From: Planctomycetota bacterium
GTDB lineage: Bacteria > Planctomycetota > Phycisphaerae > Phycisphaerales > UBA5793
Assembly (NCBI GenBank): GCA_963205185.1
Contig: CAUJHZ010000025.1
Span: 1 to 64,000, forward strand
Length of the DNA: 64,000 nt
Reading direction: 5' to 3'
The position numbers were made by a program, and so were the translations under genes. Position 1 is the first letter of the stretch. Each line of letters starts with the position of its first letter. Of the stretch, positions 26,381 through 35,062 are shown one piece after another. A model generated the notes under the pieces. The model did no database searches. It was not told where the DNA came from and saw only the letters and a program-made list of their open reading frames with translations.

Positions 26381-27086
26381 CTTCCTCATCATCATCGCCG
26401 TGGTCGCGGTGGTGGCCGTGCTGGCCTACTACTCTTGGAAGGCCGAGCGGCAGCGGACCAGCGACCTTGCGGCGCTGGCCAGGCGACTGGGCTTTCGCTT
26501 CAGCCCGCGGCGCGACGAGTCGCACGAAAACCGGTACCACCACTTCGAGGTCTTTCGGCAGGGGCACAGCCGGTGCGCCTTCAACACGCTCAGCGGCAGC
26601 CTGGCCGTCGGACAGCGCGCGATGCCGATCCTGCTGGGAGACTACGAGTACAAAGTCACGACGTCCAACGGCAAGACGACGCAAACGACGACGTATCACT
26701 TCAGTTTCGCCATCGCGCATCTGCCATACGTCGGCGTGCCGGATGTGCTCATCCGGCCCGAGGGCTTCTTCGACAAGATCAAGTCGGCGATCGGTTTCGA
26801 CGACATCGATTTTGAGTCGGCGGAGTTCAGCAAGTGCTTCTTCGTGAAATCGGCCGACAAGCGCTTCGCGTATGACCTGATCGACCCGCGCATGATGGAG
26901 TTTCTCCTGGCCACGCGCCCGCCCGGCCTGGACATGGAGCGAGGGCGAATCCTGCTCACGGACGGCAGCCGCCGCTGGGAGCCGGCGCAGTTCGAGCGGA
27001 ACATCCAGTGGCTGCAGGAATACCTCGAGAGATGGCCGCGCCACCTGATTGATCAACTCGAGAGCGGCGGCGTCAGGTCGTCCTGA
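26367..27086 (+). CDS. Membrane-anchored protein cotranscribed with LemA and M48
   Basis: 239 residues. Its start overlaps the M48 gene by 14 bases. One N-terminal membrane helix (FLIIIAVVAVVAVLAYYSW) is followed by a soluble domain with LARRLGFRFSPRRDESHEN, then beta strands (YEYKVTTSNGKTTQTTTYHF). It resembles the DUF3137-like partner often found with LemA. It could be a substrate receptor or regulator of the peptidase. No catalytic residues are seen. Its 3' end overlaps the convergent thioesterase gene by 14 bases. Confidence 0.65.
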   Translation: MEGLNFLIIIAVVAVVAVLAYYSWKAERQRTSDLAALARRLGFRFSPRRDESHENRYHHFEVFRQGHSRCAFNTLSGSLAVGQRAMPILLGDYEYKVTTSNGKTTQTTTYHFSFAIAHLPYVGVPDVLIRPEGFFDKIKSAIGFDDIDFESAEFSKCFFVKSADKRFAYDLIDPRMMEFLLATRPPGLDMERGRILLTDGSRRWEPAQFERNIQWLQEYLERWPRHLIDQLESGGVRSS

Positions 27087-27507
27087 TAAAGGGCGTGGGC
27101 CGGCCGGATTCATCGACCGCCACGAAGGTGATCTGAGCTTCTGTCACATCCACGATCTCGCGGCTGGCGAAGCGCTCGACCTGCACAAGCACGAGAACGG
27201 TCAGGCTCGTCGTGCCGGTGCGGATGGTCCGGGTGTGCAGGTTGACGATGTCGCCGACGTGGACGGGCGCGTGGAAGATCACCTTTTCCATGGCGACGGT
27301 CACCCAGCGAAACGGTCCGTGCTTGCGGGCTTCGATGTAGCCCGCCTGGTCGATGTAACTGAGAATCACGCCGCCGAAGATCGTGCCCAGATTGTTCGTG
27401 TCCTTGGGCATGGTCATGATGCGCAGCGACGGCACGGAGTGTTCGAGATCCCAGTGCTCGTGCGGCTGGCCGGTCGAAGGTGGTTTGCGTTGCTCTGTCA
27501 TGCGCAT
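27073..27507 (-). CDS. Acyl-CoA thioesterase, YciA-like hot-dog fold
   Basis: 144 residues. The hot-dog sequence LRIMTMPKDTNNLGTIFGGV, then ILSYIDQAGYIEARKHGPF, is the conserved helix of acyl-CoA thioesterase YciA-type proteins, with Asn/Asp catalytic residues in the usual place. The core strand VHVGDIVNLHTRTIRTGTTS follows. It hydrolyses acyl-CoA in the cytosol. It lies just after oppB on the same strand, separated by 8 bases, but a functional link is not obvious. Confidence 0.85.
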   Translation of the reverse strand: MRMTEQRKPPSTGQPHEHWDLEHSVPSLRIMTMPKDTNNLGTIFGGVILSYIDQAGYIEARKHGPFRWVTVAMEKVIFHAPVHVGDIVNLHTRTIRTGTTSLTVLVLVQVERFASREIVDVTEAQITFVAVDESGRPTPFIRTT

Positions 27508-27515
27508 TTGCCCGT

Positions 27516-28469
27516 TCAGGCGAGTTGAATTCGCGGATCGACCCAGCGGTACATCACATCCACGGCGAGATTGAAGAGCACGAGCATGGTTGAATAGGTG
27601 AGCACGATGCCCATGATGACGAACAGGTCCTTGTTGAGCACCGAGTTGACGAAGTGCTGCCCGAGGCCCGGCACATTGAAGACCTTTTCAACGACGAACG
27701 AGCCGGTCATGACGTACGCCGCCGCCGGACCGAGATAACTGAGCACGGGAAGAAACGCCACCTTGAGCGCGTGGCGCAACACGATGCGCGTCTCGGAGAC
27801 GCCCTTGGCCCGTGCGGTGCGGATGAAATCAGACTGCAGCACGTCGATCATGCCCAGGCGCGTCAGGCGCGCGATGTACGCGGCGAAAGGCAGGCTGAGC
27901 GTCAGGGCGGGCAGGATGAGATCGCGCGGCGAACCCCAGTGCGCCACGTGAACGAACTCGAACCAGACGGCGAAGACAATCAGCAGCGCCGTGCCGATCA
28001 CGAAACTCGGCAGGCTGATGCCCACCAGCGCCACGAGCAGCGTCGCCACGTCCATCCAGCTGCCGGGGCGCACGGCGCCGATGATCCCCGAGACCAGGCC
28101 GATGGCCAGGGCGAAGACGAGCGCCACCATGCCCAGCACGATGCTCACAGGCAGCGCGCCGCCGATGAGTTCGTTCACGCTCCAGTCTTCGTACTGCAGG
28201 CAAGGCCCGAGGTTGAAGACCTTGCGCGAGTCGCCGCGCAGCCACGCGACGCCCGACGCCTGGTCGAGATAGGACACGTAGAACTTGAGCGGATCGTCGA
28301 GGTTGTACTGCGCCTTCATGGCGTCCTGCACGGCGGGATCGGGCCGGCGGCCCTCAGGCTTGTCGAGCGGGTTGCCCGGCAGCCACCAGGCGAGCGTGAA
28401 GGTCACCGTGTAGATGACCAGCAGGATCAGGGGCACCTGCAGCAGCCTGCGAACGAGCATCGCCGTCAT
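27516..28469 (-). CDS. oppB: Oligopeptide ABC transporter permease, OppB-like
   Basis: 317 residues. It has six membrane helices and the binding-protein-dependent transport signature (ARTARAKGVSETRIVLRHALK) near 224-244, the cytoplasmic EAA loop that contacts the ATPase. The N-terminal LLQVPLILLVIYTVTFTLAW helix and the large periplasmic loop are typical of OppB/DppB. It forms a dimeric channel with OppC, which is absent from this window. It follows oppA by 16 bases on the same strand. Confidence 0.85.
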   Translation of the reverse strand: MTAMLVRRLLQVPLILLVIYTVTFTLAWWLPGNPLDKPEGRRPDPAVQDAMKAQYNLDDPLKFYVSYLDQASGVAWLRGDSRKVFNLGPCLQYEDWSVNELIGGALPVSIVLGMVALVFALAIGLVSGIIGAVRPGSWMDVATLLVALVGISLPSFVIGTALLIVFAVWFEFVHVAHWGSPRDLILPALTLSLPFAAYIARLTRLGMIDVLQSDFIRTARAKGVSETRIVLRHALKVAFLPVLSYLGPAAAYVMTGSFVVEKVFNVPGLGQHFVNSVLNKDLFVIMGIVLTYSTMLVLFNLAVDVMYRWVDPRIQLA

Positions 28470-28485
28470 GCGGGCACTCCCCTGC

Positions 28486-30366
28486 TCACTTCACTACCTC
28501 CATCTCCCAGAGAAACTGGGTGAGTCGCGGGTGCGTCGAGACGTTGCGCAATTCGGCGGGGTCGTACATGTACAGCGTGACCTGGTGGAACAGCGGCAGC
28601 AGCGGCAGTTCTTCATTGATGGTCATCGCGTCTGCCTGCTCAAGCAGCAGCATGCGCTTCTCGGGATCGAGTTCCCGATCGGCGCGATCCATCAGTTCGT
28701 CGAAGGCCGGGTTGGAGTAGTTGCGGTCGTTGTTGCTGTTGCCGGTGCGGTGGAGATCGAGGAAGGTGGTCGGGTCGCCGTAGTCGCCGTACCAGTTGCC
28801 CCGCGCGACCATGAAGTCGTGCTCCTGGAGGTGGGTGGCCTGCACCTTGGTTTCTTCTTCGCGCAGGCGGCACTTGACTCCGAGTTGCCGCTCCCACATG
28901 TGGGCGATGGCCTGCGCGATGGACTTGTGTTCGGCGACGGATGGAAAGAGGATCTCCACCGTCGGGAACAGCTGCCCCGACGCGTCTTCGATGAAGCCAT
29001 CGCCGTTGCGGTCTTCCCAGCCGGCCCCGGCGAGTTCCTCGCGCGCCTTGGCCGGGTCGTAGCCGATGCCTTTGGCGCCTTCGAAGCCGGCGATCGAGCC
29101 GGGCGGGATGAGCACGTTCGCAACCGGCTGATTCATGCGCGTCACGCGCTCGACGATCGCGCTCTTATCGACGGCCCGGGCGAAAGCGCGACGGATGCGC
29201 GCATCCTTGAATGGATTGAACGCGCCGCTGTTGAGCGTGGGCTGGCAGTTGAAGTTGTAGAAGTACGTGCCGTATGCCGCAAAGGCATGGATGTCGTTGC
29301 GCTCGCCGGGTTGCGGCGGCGACTCCTCTGCAAGGACCGCCATGGCCTCGTTGTAGCCAAGCCCTTGCGCTCGCAGTTCGTCGTAGCGAGCGGCGTTGCG
29401 GTCCATGTACTTCTGCTTCTGCGCAAGCATATCGGCTCGGTAATCGACGCCGACGTCACTGAGCCAGTCGATGGTTCCGGTTTCGTACGCCAGCACGGCG
29501 GTGTTGGCGTCTTCGACGGCAATGCACAGGACGGAGTCGGATTTGACCGCCCGCGCGTTCCAGTAATACGGATTGCGCTCCATGCGAAGGTCGCGCATGT
29601 AGCGCCACACGGCGAGGATGTACGGCCCGTTGCTCACCAGATGAGGCGGCTTGGTCCAGCCGTGGTGCTGGCGCAGCGCGCCCGTCGCCGCGTCGAGCTT
29701 CACATAAGGCTCGACGGTGGGCCGGTGCACCGGCTTGAACGGGCCGAAGGCCAGCAGATCGAGCATGTACGGCGTGGGCACCTCAAGGGTGACCGCCAGC
29801 GTGTGGGCATCGAGCGCCTTGATGCCGACGGTTTGCTCGTAGCGGGCCAGCGCCTCGTCGAGCATGGCCTGAGCGAGCTTCAGCCGCTCGGGTCCGCTCA
29901 GCGGCGCCGCCTGCGCAGTGAATGTTTCGAGCTGCGCTGTGCGCCAATCGAAGAATGCGCGGCCGCCCTTGATCTTGAAGAACAGATCGGCATAACCCGC
30001 GACGGTGTCGGGAAACAGGGCCCGGCGCCAGGAGTACGCGAAGTCCTCCGCCGTAACCGGATCGCCGTTGGACCACTTCGCGGTGTCGCGGAGGTGGAAG
30101 GTGTACGTCAGACCGTCTGGAGAGACCTCCCACGTCTGGGCCACGCCGGGCACGATCTCGAAGGTGTCGTTGTCGTAATCGACGAGACCCTCATAGATCG
30201 CATCGGCGATGCGGAAATCCTGCAGCCAGCTCATGCGCTGCGGGTCGAGCGAGTGCACTTCGCCACGATTGATGAAGGTGAGATCGGCGACCGGTTGCGG
30301 CCGATCGAGCAGCACCGCGCCCACCACCAGGGCGATAAGCATCAGAATGGGCGCGACCGAACGCAT
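28486..30366 (-). CDS. oppA: Oligopeptide ABC transporter substrate-binding protein, OppA-like
   Basis: 626 residues. Family SBP_bac_5 features are visible: TFINRGEVHSLDPQRMSWLQ at the start, then TYTFHLRDTAKWSNGDPVTA and EDFAYSWRR near residue 115, and the C-terminal ELPLLPLFHQVTLYMYDPAE. A hydrophobic N-terminal segment (ILMLIALVVGAVLL) anchors it. It delivers peptides to OppB/OppC in the periplasm. It is followed by oppB. The absence of a following oppC and ATPase genes is unusual. Confidence 0.88.
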   Translation of the reverse strand: MRSVAPILMLIALVVGAVLLDRPQPVADLTFINRGEVHSLDPQRMSWLQDFRIADAIYEGLVDYDNDTFEIVPGVAQTWEVSPDGLTYTFHLRDTAKWSNGDPVTAEDFAYSWRRALFPDTVAGYADLFFKIKGGRAFFDWRTAQLETFTAQAAPLSGPERLKLAQAMLDEALARYEQTVGIKALDAHTLAVTLEVPTPYMLDLLAFGPFKPVHRPTVEPYVKLDAATGALRQHHGWTKPPHLVSNGPYILAVWRYMRDLRMERNPYYWNARAVKSDSVLCIAVEDANTAVLAYETGTIDWLSDVGVDYRADMLAQKQKYMDRNAARYDELRAQGLGYNEAMAVLAEESPPQPGERNDIHAFAAYGTYFYNFNCQPTLNSGAFNPFKDARIRRAFARAVDKSAIVERVTRMNQPVANVLIPPGSIAGFEGAKGIGYDPAKAREELAGAGWEDRNGDGFIEDASGQLFPTVEILFPSVAEHKSIAQAIAHMWERQLGVKCRLREEETKVQATHLQEHDFMVARGNWYGDYGDPTTFLDLHRTGNSNNDRNYSNPAFDELMDRADRELDPEKRMLLLEQADAMTINEELPLLPLFHQVTLYMYDPAELRNVSTHPRLTQFLWEMEVVK

Positions 30367-30495
30367 GAGCGAAGCGTAGAGCCGCCGCCGCCCCCGAGCG
30401 ATTCAAACGGACAATTCGCACCGGCGGGCGCGCCGGAGCTGCCGGCGCCTTGCCGCTATTGCCAAACCACGATGAAACCAGACGCTTGAGCATCA

Positions 30496-30696
30496 TCACG
30501 CCGCAGACGGCGGCTCCAGTTGCACGAACTTCACTTTGAGCCCTTTGCTCCGGCTCGCCTTCTTGCTTTCGAGGTAGCGGTCCGCCTCGATCTGCTCCGC
30601 GAGGCGGTGCTGCTCGACGCTGCCCGAGTCGCCGCTCGCCTTGGCGGGGCCTTGGGCGCTTTGCTTGATCGCCTGCTCGATGTCGGACTCAGCCAT
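30496..30696 (-). CDS. Small phage late protein (remnant)
   Basis: 66 residues (MAESDIEQAIKQSAQGPAKA and so on) with the pattern SGDSGSVEQHRLAEQIEADR, matching a short conserved gene I associate with late operons of planctomycete phages. There it typically precedes the portal gene, which is missing here. Its start lies inside the C-terminal part of the overlapping 30531-30938 frame. It is the last recognisable gene of the remnant on this side. The role is unknown, probably structural. Confidence 0.65.
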   Translation of the reverse strand: MAESDIEQAIKQSAQGPAKASGDSGSVEQHRLAEQIEADRYLESKKASRSKGLKVKFVQLEPPSAA

Positions 30697-30938
30697 CCCT
30701 TGTCCTCGTAAAGGTCGATGATCACTGCCATGCGCTTTCGATACCGCCGCTGCCGCTGGGCGTAAGTGTTCACTGCGGTGGAAACGGGCCGACCTTCAAG
30801 GTGCGCCAGCCACGCCTCCTGCACCGCGTCATCCAGATCAGGCGCAGGGACAAAGCGCAACTCGATCACGAGTCGCGCGGGGTCATCTCGCACGCGGCGA
30901 GTCGCTGCGGCGACCAGAGGTGGAAGTACATGGTCCAT
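30531..30938 (-). CDS. Phage late protein with out-of-frame 3' extension
   Basis: 135 codons. The first 80 (MDHVLPPLVAAATRRVRDDP through AVIIDLYEDKG) look like a real conserved small phage protein with a helical centre (DLDDAVQEAWLAHLEG) resembling a short sigma-like helix. After residue 81 the reading becomes a Ser/Arg/Ala tract, which is the other frame of the 66-aa gene. So either the true stop has been lost by a small indel or the two frames overlap naturally. The first 18 codons are repeated at 33802-33925. Confidence 0.55.
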   Translation of the reverse strand: MDHVLPPLVAAATRRVRDDPARLVIELRFVPAPDLDDAVQEAWLAHLEGRPVSTAVNTYAQRQRRYRKRMAVIIDLYEDKGWLSPTSSRRSSKAPKAPPRRAATRAASSSTASRSRSRRTATSKARRRAGAKGSK

Positions 30939-31016
30939 CCGTCAGGTACGGACGGATGAAACGCTCAGGGATTGCGGATGGGGAGGGGTGGGTGCGAAGT
31001 CGTTACACGGGTAGAC
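30893..31016 (+). repeat. 124-bp direct repeat, copy 1
   Basis: It runs from CGCGGCGAGTCGCTGCGGCG to ACACGGGTAGAC. It has the same length as copy 2 (33802-33925) with few mismatches, mainly in the GGGGAGGGG stretch. It contains the first 16-18 codons of the phage late gene (minus strand) and its upstream region. The two copies bracket the HAF protein and the sulfatase. Confidence 0.85.
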
Positions 31017-31051
31017 ATTGACGCCGGACGATCCGAGAAGCGCTGGGCGAA

Positions 31052-32410
31052 TTACTCGAATGTCCACGTCACCGTGTGGCTGATCTGGCACTCGAACGGC
31101 GCGATGGCCTGCAAGCGGATGGTGCGGCCTCGAGCGGACGGCGGGACGTTGATGGTGATAGTGGCGACGCCGTTTGCGTCGGCGAGAACGATGGGCGAAG
31201 TGCGCGGATCGCGGATGAGCAGCGTGCCGCCGGGGCAGGTCGGGCGGATCTTCTGGGCGCCCTCGCACATGCCGTAGGCGAGGAGGACGCGCTGGTTTGG
31301 CAGGAGGCCTGTGATCGTGATGGTGTTCATCGTTCCCGCGCGCCCGGGTACCGGGTCACTCATCTCGAAGAGATACGGCGTGACGAGATAGCCGCGACCG
31401 TCGCCGTTCGGCAATTCACCGAATGCCGCGATCTGGCCGGCGTCGTTGATGTCCAGAGCCTGCTGCAGGTCGAGTTCAGGCTGACGCGGCATGTACTCTC
31501 CGAGCAAGTGTGGCTGGAAGCCCGCCTCTCGCTCCCAGATCGTAGGTACCAACCGAAAACAGTCTTGTCCCAGTGCCTCCCCGACGATCAGTCCCCCATC
31601 ATTGATCGCCCGAGCCTTGCTTAGGGCACTGCCGCAGGGATAGGGGTCGGGCAGATCGATGACCCGTCCGTCGAACCAGTAGAAGGCGGTGCGCCGGGTG
31701 ACCGCGTAGCCCACGGTTTCGCCAAGATTGTTGATGCCCCAGCCGTAGGCCGTCACGTCATACGGCTCGCCGCCGATGTCGATCATCTGCCCGGCGCGCC
31801 AGAGGTAGGGCCGTGGAACGCCGAACCCGTTCTCCGAAGTACCGACGATCTCGCCGAGTTCGTTGATGTCGAGTGCGTATTCGAGACCTCGGCCGCCGAG
31901 TGTGCCGAGATCGACCGGCGAATCGAGCCGCGGCCAGAGTGATGATCGGTTCGGGAATGAGCAGGAGCCCACCATTTGGCCGAGGTCATTCGCCGTAGCC
32001 GCAGAGCATGCGCTCGAGCCGCCCGGCAGGTTGTCGAGCACAAAGATCCCTGTTCCAATCACCCACGCTACGCCGCGGATAACGGAGTTAACGCGCGAGT
32101 AACCGACGAGCACGCCGCTGGTTGGACTGATGCCGCTGACATACACGGACTCGCTCCCGGGCGGGAGCGGCAAGGGGACGAGTTGCCCATCGATCCAGAC
32201 ACAGCCCGCGACGAAGACACCTCGCGACTCTCCGACCATTCTGCCAAACTCGTCGATCGCCACCATAGAAGTTGACACATCACCAGCAAGCGGGGGGATC
32301 GAAATCGCTTCGTAGCCGGTAACACCTCTGGGTTGGCCGAGCACAGTCGCCCCAGAACCAGCGATCGCGACGCCAATGCTGATGGACCGCTGGATGATGT
32401 GCCGGCGCAT
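31052..32410 (-). CDS. HAF-repeat extracellular protein
   Basis: 452 residues. An N-terminal signal-like region ends near SGATVLGQP. The middle holds several HAF-type repeats of the form …AINELGEIVGTSE… and DLGTLGGRGLEYALDINE, forming a beta-propeller-like array. The C-terminal 100 residues form a separate module (GLLPNQRVLLAYG and DANGVATITINVPPSARGRT) similar to the C-terminus of the propeller protein at 59442-60926. It is probably secreted. It is divergent from the sulfatase, with 215 bases between. Function unknown. Confidence 0.7.
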   Translation of the reverse strand: MRRHIIQRSISIGVAIAGSGATVLGQPRGVTGYEAISIPPLAGDVSTSMVAIDEFGRMVGESRGVFVAGCVWIDGQLVPLPLPPGSESVYVSGISPTSGVLVGYSRVNSVIRGVAWVIGTGIFVLDNLPGGSSACSAATANDLGQMVGSCSFPNRSSLWPRLDSPVDLGTLGGRGLEYALDINELGEIVGTSENGFGVPRPYLWRAGQMIDIGGEPYDVTAYGWGINNLGETVGYAVTRRTAFYWFDGRVIDLPDPYPCGSALSKARAINDGGLIVGEALGQDCFRLVPTIWEREAGFQPHLLGEYMPRQPELDLQQALDINDAGQIAAFGELPNGDGRGYLVTPYLFEMSDPVPGRAGTMNTITITGLLPNQRVLLAYGMCEGAQKIRPTCPGGTLLIRDPRTSPIVLADANGVATITINVPPSARGRTIRLQAIAPFECQISHTVTWTFE

Positions 32411-32625
32411 GTGAATCTCCAGCCCGGAGGAACTCTATCAATGATACCACCACTCCTTGCTCCCGCTGCCAGGTTCCTCCGGCGCGCTCCTTACTTCTGG
32501 GCACGACGCAGCAGATGAGGGATTTCACCCTGAAACGGATAGCGGTCGATCTTGAAAGGTTGGGCGAGGTCCGATAGCCCGGTTCGACGCCAGGTGGCGC
32601 CGCCAGTCTCGAAAGGAGTCGAAAG

Positions 32626-33906
32626 ATGTTCCAGTCCAACAGGCGCCTCAGCGCCGCAGTCATCGCAAGTCTCACCCTGTCAGCCCCGGCGTTCGCCCAA
32701 TCGCGGCCGAATCTGATCTTCATCTTGATGGACGACATGGGAGTGGAGTCGATCGATGGCCCGTACTGGTCGAACGAAATGGGCTGCACGACCCCTACTC
32801 TTGCTGCGCTCGCCGAACAGGGCGTGAGTTTCACCAATTGCCGCGTCAATCCGAACTGCTCGCCCACGCGCGCGTGCCTGATGACCGGGCGCAGCGCCCT
32901 CGACAGCGGGGTGGTCGGCGTCATCGGCCGCTACATCCCGCTGGCGGAGGATGGCAATCCATGCGAGAGTAATCCTCTGGTCGATCAATATGCGCAGGTC
33001 ACCAACCGGCTCGCGATGCAGACCCAGGAGCGCACGATCGCCGAAGTCCTCCAGGACATGGGCTACTACACCATCCTCATCGACAAGTGGCACCTCGGCT
33101 ACAACGAAGACAGCGAGTACAACGCCGCTGAAAGGCGCCTCCAGCGCGCCGATGAACGGGGTTTCGACGTCTTCGTGGACTGGATGGATGACATCTGCGA
33201 TGGATACGGATCGCAGGATCCGTACTACTACGCGGACTTCCACATGCTCCGCGCCATGGAGGCGGCGCGCGATGCGGTGAACGACCGCCCGGGAACGCCG
33301 AAGCCGCCGTACGCGCTCTTCTTCCACACCATCACTCCACACAAGCGCATGGCCGATGAAGGGGGCAAGTCCTGGTGGGACATCTACGATCAGGATCTGG
33401 TTCCGCAGACGCACGGCTACCCGCACACCAACGAGGGGCGCTTTGCGCGCAACGTCGAGGCGCTCGACACGGCGCTGCTTCAGTACTTGCTGCGCGAGGA
33501 CGACGGCCGCCTCGGAGTGCTCGATGAGGACGCGCAGTATATCCCAGGCAGCAACACGATCATCTTCTTCATCGGCGACAACGGGACGGATGCGAGTCTG
33601 ACCGATAATCGCGGCAAGAACACGCTCTACGAGGGCGGAGTGCGCGTGCCGCTGTTCGTGATGGGAGAGGGGATTCCCGGAAACACGCAGGATCCAATCC
33701 TCGACAACCACCAGATCAGCCATGTCGATGTCTACGACACCATCTGCGACATTGTCGGCGCCACGACTGAGCGCAACAACCCCAACGGGGCCTTTCCGAG
33801 GCGCGGCGAGTCGCTGCGGCGACCAGAGGTGGAAGGACATGGTCCATCCGTCAGGTACGGACGCATGAAACGCTCAGGGATTGCGGATGGGGAGGGTGCG
33901 AGGTGA
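32626..33906 (+). pseudogene. 3'-truncated exported sulfatase
   Basis: 426 codons. The signal peptide ends ALSAPAFA-like (SLTLSAPAFAQ). Metal ligands are at LILMDDMG, and the formylglycine site is CSPTR (78-82) in NCSPTRACLMTGR. Further motifs are DKWHLGYN and FIGDNGTD, all typical of type I sulfatases. From about residue 393 the sequence runs into the 124-bp repeat (33802) and continues as a foreign tail (RRGESLRRPEVEG…). The C-terminal domain, usually about 80-120 residues, is missing, so the product is probably inactive or altered. Confidence 0.75.
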
Positions 33907-33925
33907 AATCGTTACACGGGTAGAC
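33802..33925 (+). repeat. 124-bp direct repeat, copy 2
   Basis: Same orientation and length as 30893-31016, with only a handful of mismatches. On the left it joins directly to the truncated sulfatase coding sequence, whose last codons run into it. On the right it adjoins the TPR-protein region. It carries the 5' end of the phage late gene without its remainder, so it is a fragment. Confidence 0.85.
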
Positions 33926-34005
33926 TCTGTTCGCGCTCTCCGACGAGGGGATCAGGCCGACCGAATCTGTACAGAACTCTCGCCGCGAACGAATCAGCAA
34001 GCGAC

Positions 34006-34806
34006 TCACTGAGCTTGAAGCCATTCCTTCGCATCTGGGTGCGCGTCCCAGGCTCCCTTGAGCATATCGAGGCAGTACACGGCTTCGCGCTCGTCGCCAG
34101 GGCTGTACCCGCCGGTGTCTGAGCGAGGTGGTCGCTTCTTCGACAGGAGCAGTCTCTCCACGAGCCCATTGCGTCGTCGCGCTTCAGCGAGGAGTTCCTG
34201 AGCAAGCCGTTCTTCCCCCACAGCATGCGCGAGAAGTACCCTCGACCACATAGGTGCTGCCAGACCGTCGTCACCGTATTGACCAAACAGTTTTTCCGCG
34301 TCAACATACTGCTTGCGTTCGAGGTAGCAAGCGCCCAGCCAATCGCGCACTCCCTGATTATCGTTCGGATTCAACTCAAGCATCTCTTTGAAAACACTCA
34401 CCGCTTCGTCAGTTGACACGGGTGTCTGCTGATCAAGCAAGGCAAAAGCCAGACTGCACATGGCGCGCATGAACGGGCGCGTTTCAACCCTCACCCAGAA
34501 CTCGCCTTGGGCGTGGGTGAAGTACGCCGGTCCGAGGTCTCGTCGCCCAGCTTCGACTGCCAGGCGCAATCGGGCCAGAAACTCGCTTGATGAGGATGAC
34601 TCGATTTCAGCCAACATGGTCAATGCATCAACACAATCGGAATAAACGCGCAGCGCCCTTTGGCACAAGGCAATCGCTTTACGCGAATCTGAATAGCGAC
34701 AGTCCATTGCGTTCCACATCAACTCTTGCGCTTCAGTTCGCTTCTGTTCACGCTCGTCGCGCCGCATGTCGACCTCCAGAACCACCCGTGAATGCTCAAA
34801 TGACAT
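34006..34806 (-). CDS. Tetratricopeptide-like protein
   Basis: 266 residues if started at MSFEHSRV; an alternative start is 13 residues later (MRRDEREQKR). TPR helices are visible (SDSRKAIALCQRALRVYSDC, then VFKEMLELNPNDNQGVRDWL and EARRRNGLVERLLL). It resembles a bacterial TPR family with the central RPFMRAMCSLAFALL pattern. The composition is less GC-rich than its neighbours, suggesting transfer. It is an interaction scaffold of unknown partner, inside the interrupted phage remnant. Confidence 0.65.
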   Translation of the reverse strand: MSFEHSRVVLEVDMRRDEREQKRTEAQELMWNAMDCRYSDSRKAIALCQRALRVYSDCVDALTMLAEIESSSSSEFLARLRLAVEAGRRDLGPAYFTHAQGEFWVRVETRPFMRAMCSLAFALLDQQTPVSTDEAVSVFKEMLELNPNDNQGVRDWLGACYLERKQYVDAEKLFGQYGDDGLAAPMWSRVLLAHAVGEERLAQELLAEARRRNGLVERLLLSKKRPPRSDTGGYSPGDEREAVYCLDMLKGAWDAHPDAKEWLQAQ

Positions 34807-34879
34807 TCGCATACAGCGTACCCGATGCACGATAGGGGAACAAACAAGCGGTCATTCACTGGGCAACCGTCGTCGCGTG

Positions 34880-35062
34880 TCATCCCCCCATCCGCTCCGT
34901 CGTCGTCACCCGCCGCCCGCAGTACCGACACTCCCGCCGCCTGCGGATCGCACCAAAACGAATCCGTCGGGTGTAGACGACCTCGAAGTGCCCGCAACCG
35001 CATTTTGGGCACAGGATGCCGCGCGGCTCCGGTTCGCGCTTTGGGTTCGTTTCGTTGATCAT
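34880..35062 (-). CDS. Zinc-ribbon phage late protein (remnant)
   Basis: 60 residues from the ATG at 35062 (ATGA overlap with the terminase fragment). Two knuckles, CPKCGCGHFEV (about 18-28) and CRYCGRRVTTTERMGG near the C-terminus, form a classical zinc ribbon. A gene like this commonly follows the terminase large subunit in planctomycete-type prophages, in my recollection. It looks intact, but its operon is broken. Confidence 0.7.
   Translation of the reverse strand: MINETNPKREPEPRGILCPKCGCGHFEVVYTRRIRFGAIRRRRECRYCGRRVTTTERMGG

Noticed and set aside
28414-30489. 691-codon plus-strand frame opposite oppA
   Set aside because: Antisense shadow of oppA, whose SBP_bac_5 motifs are clear on the minus strand.
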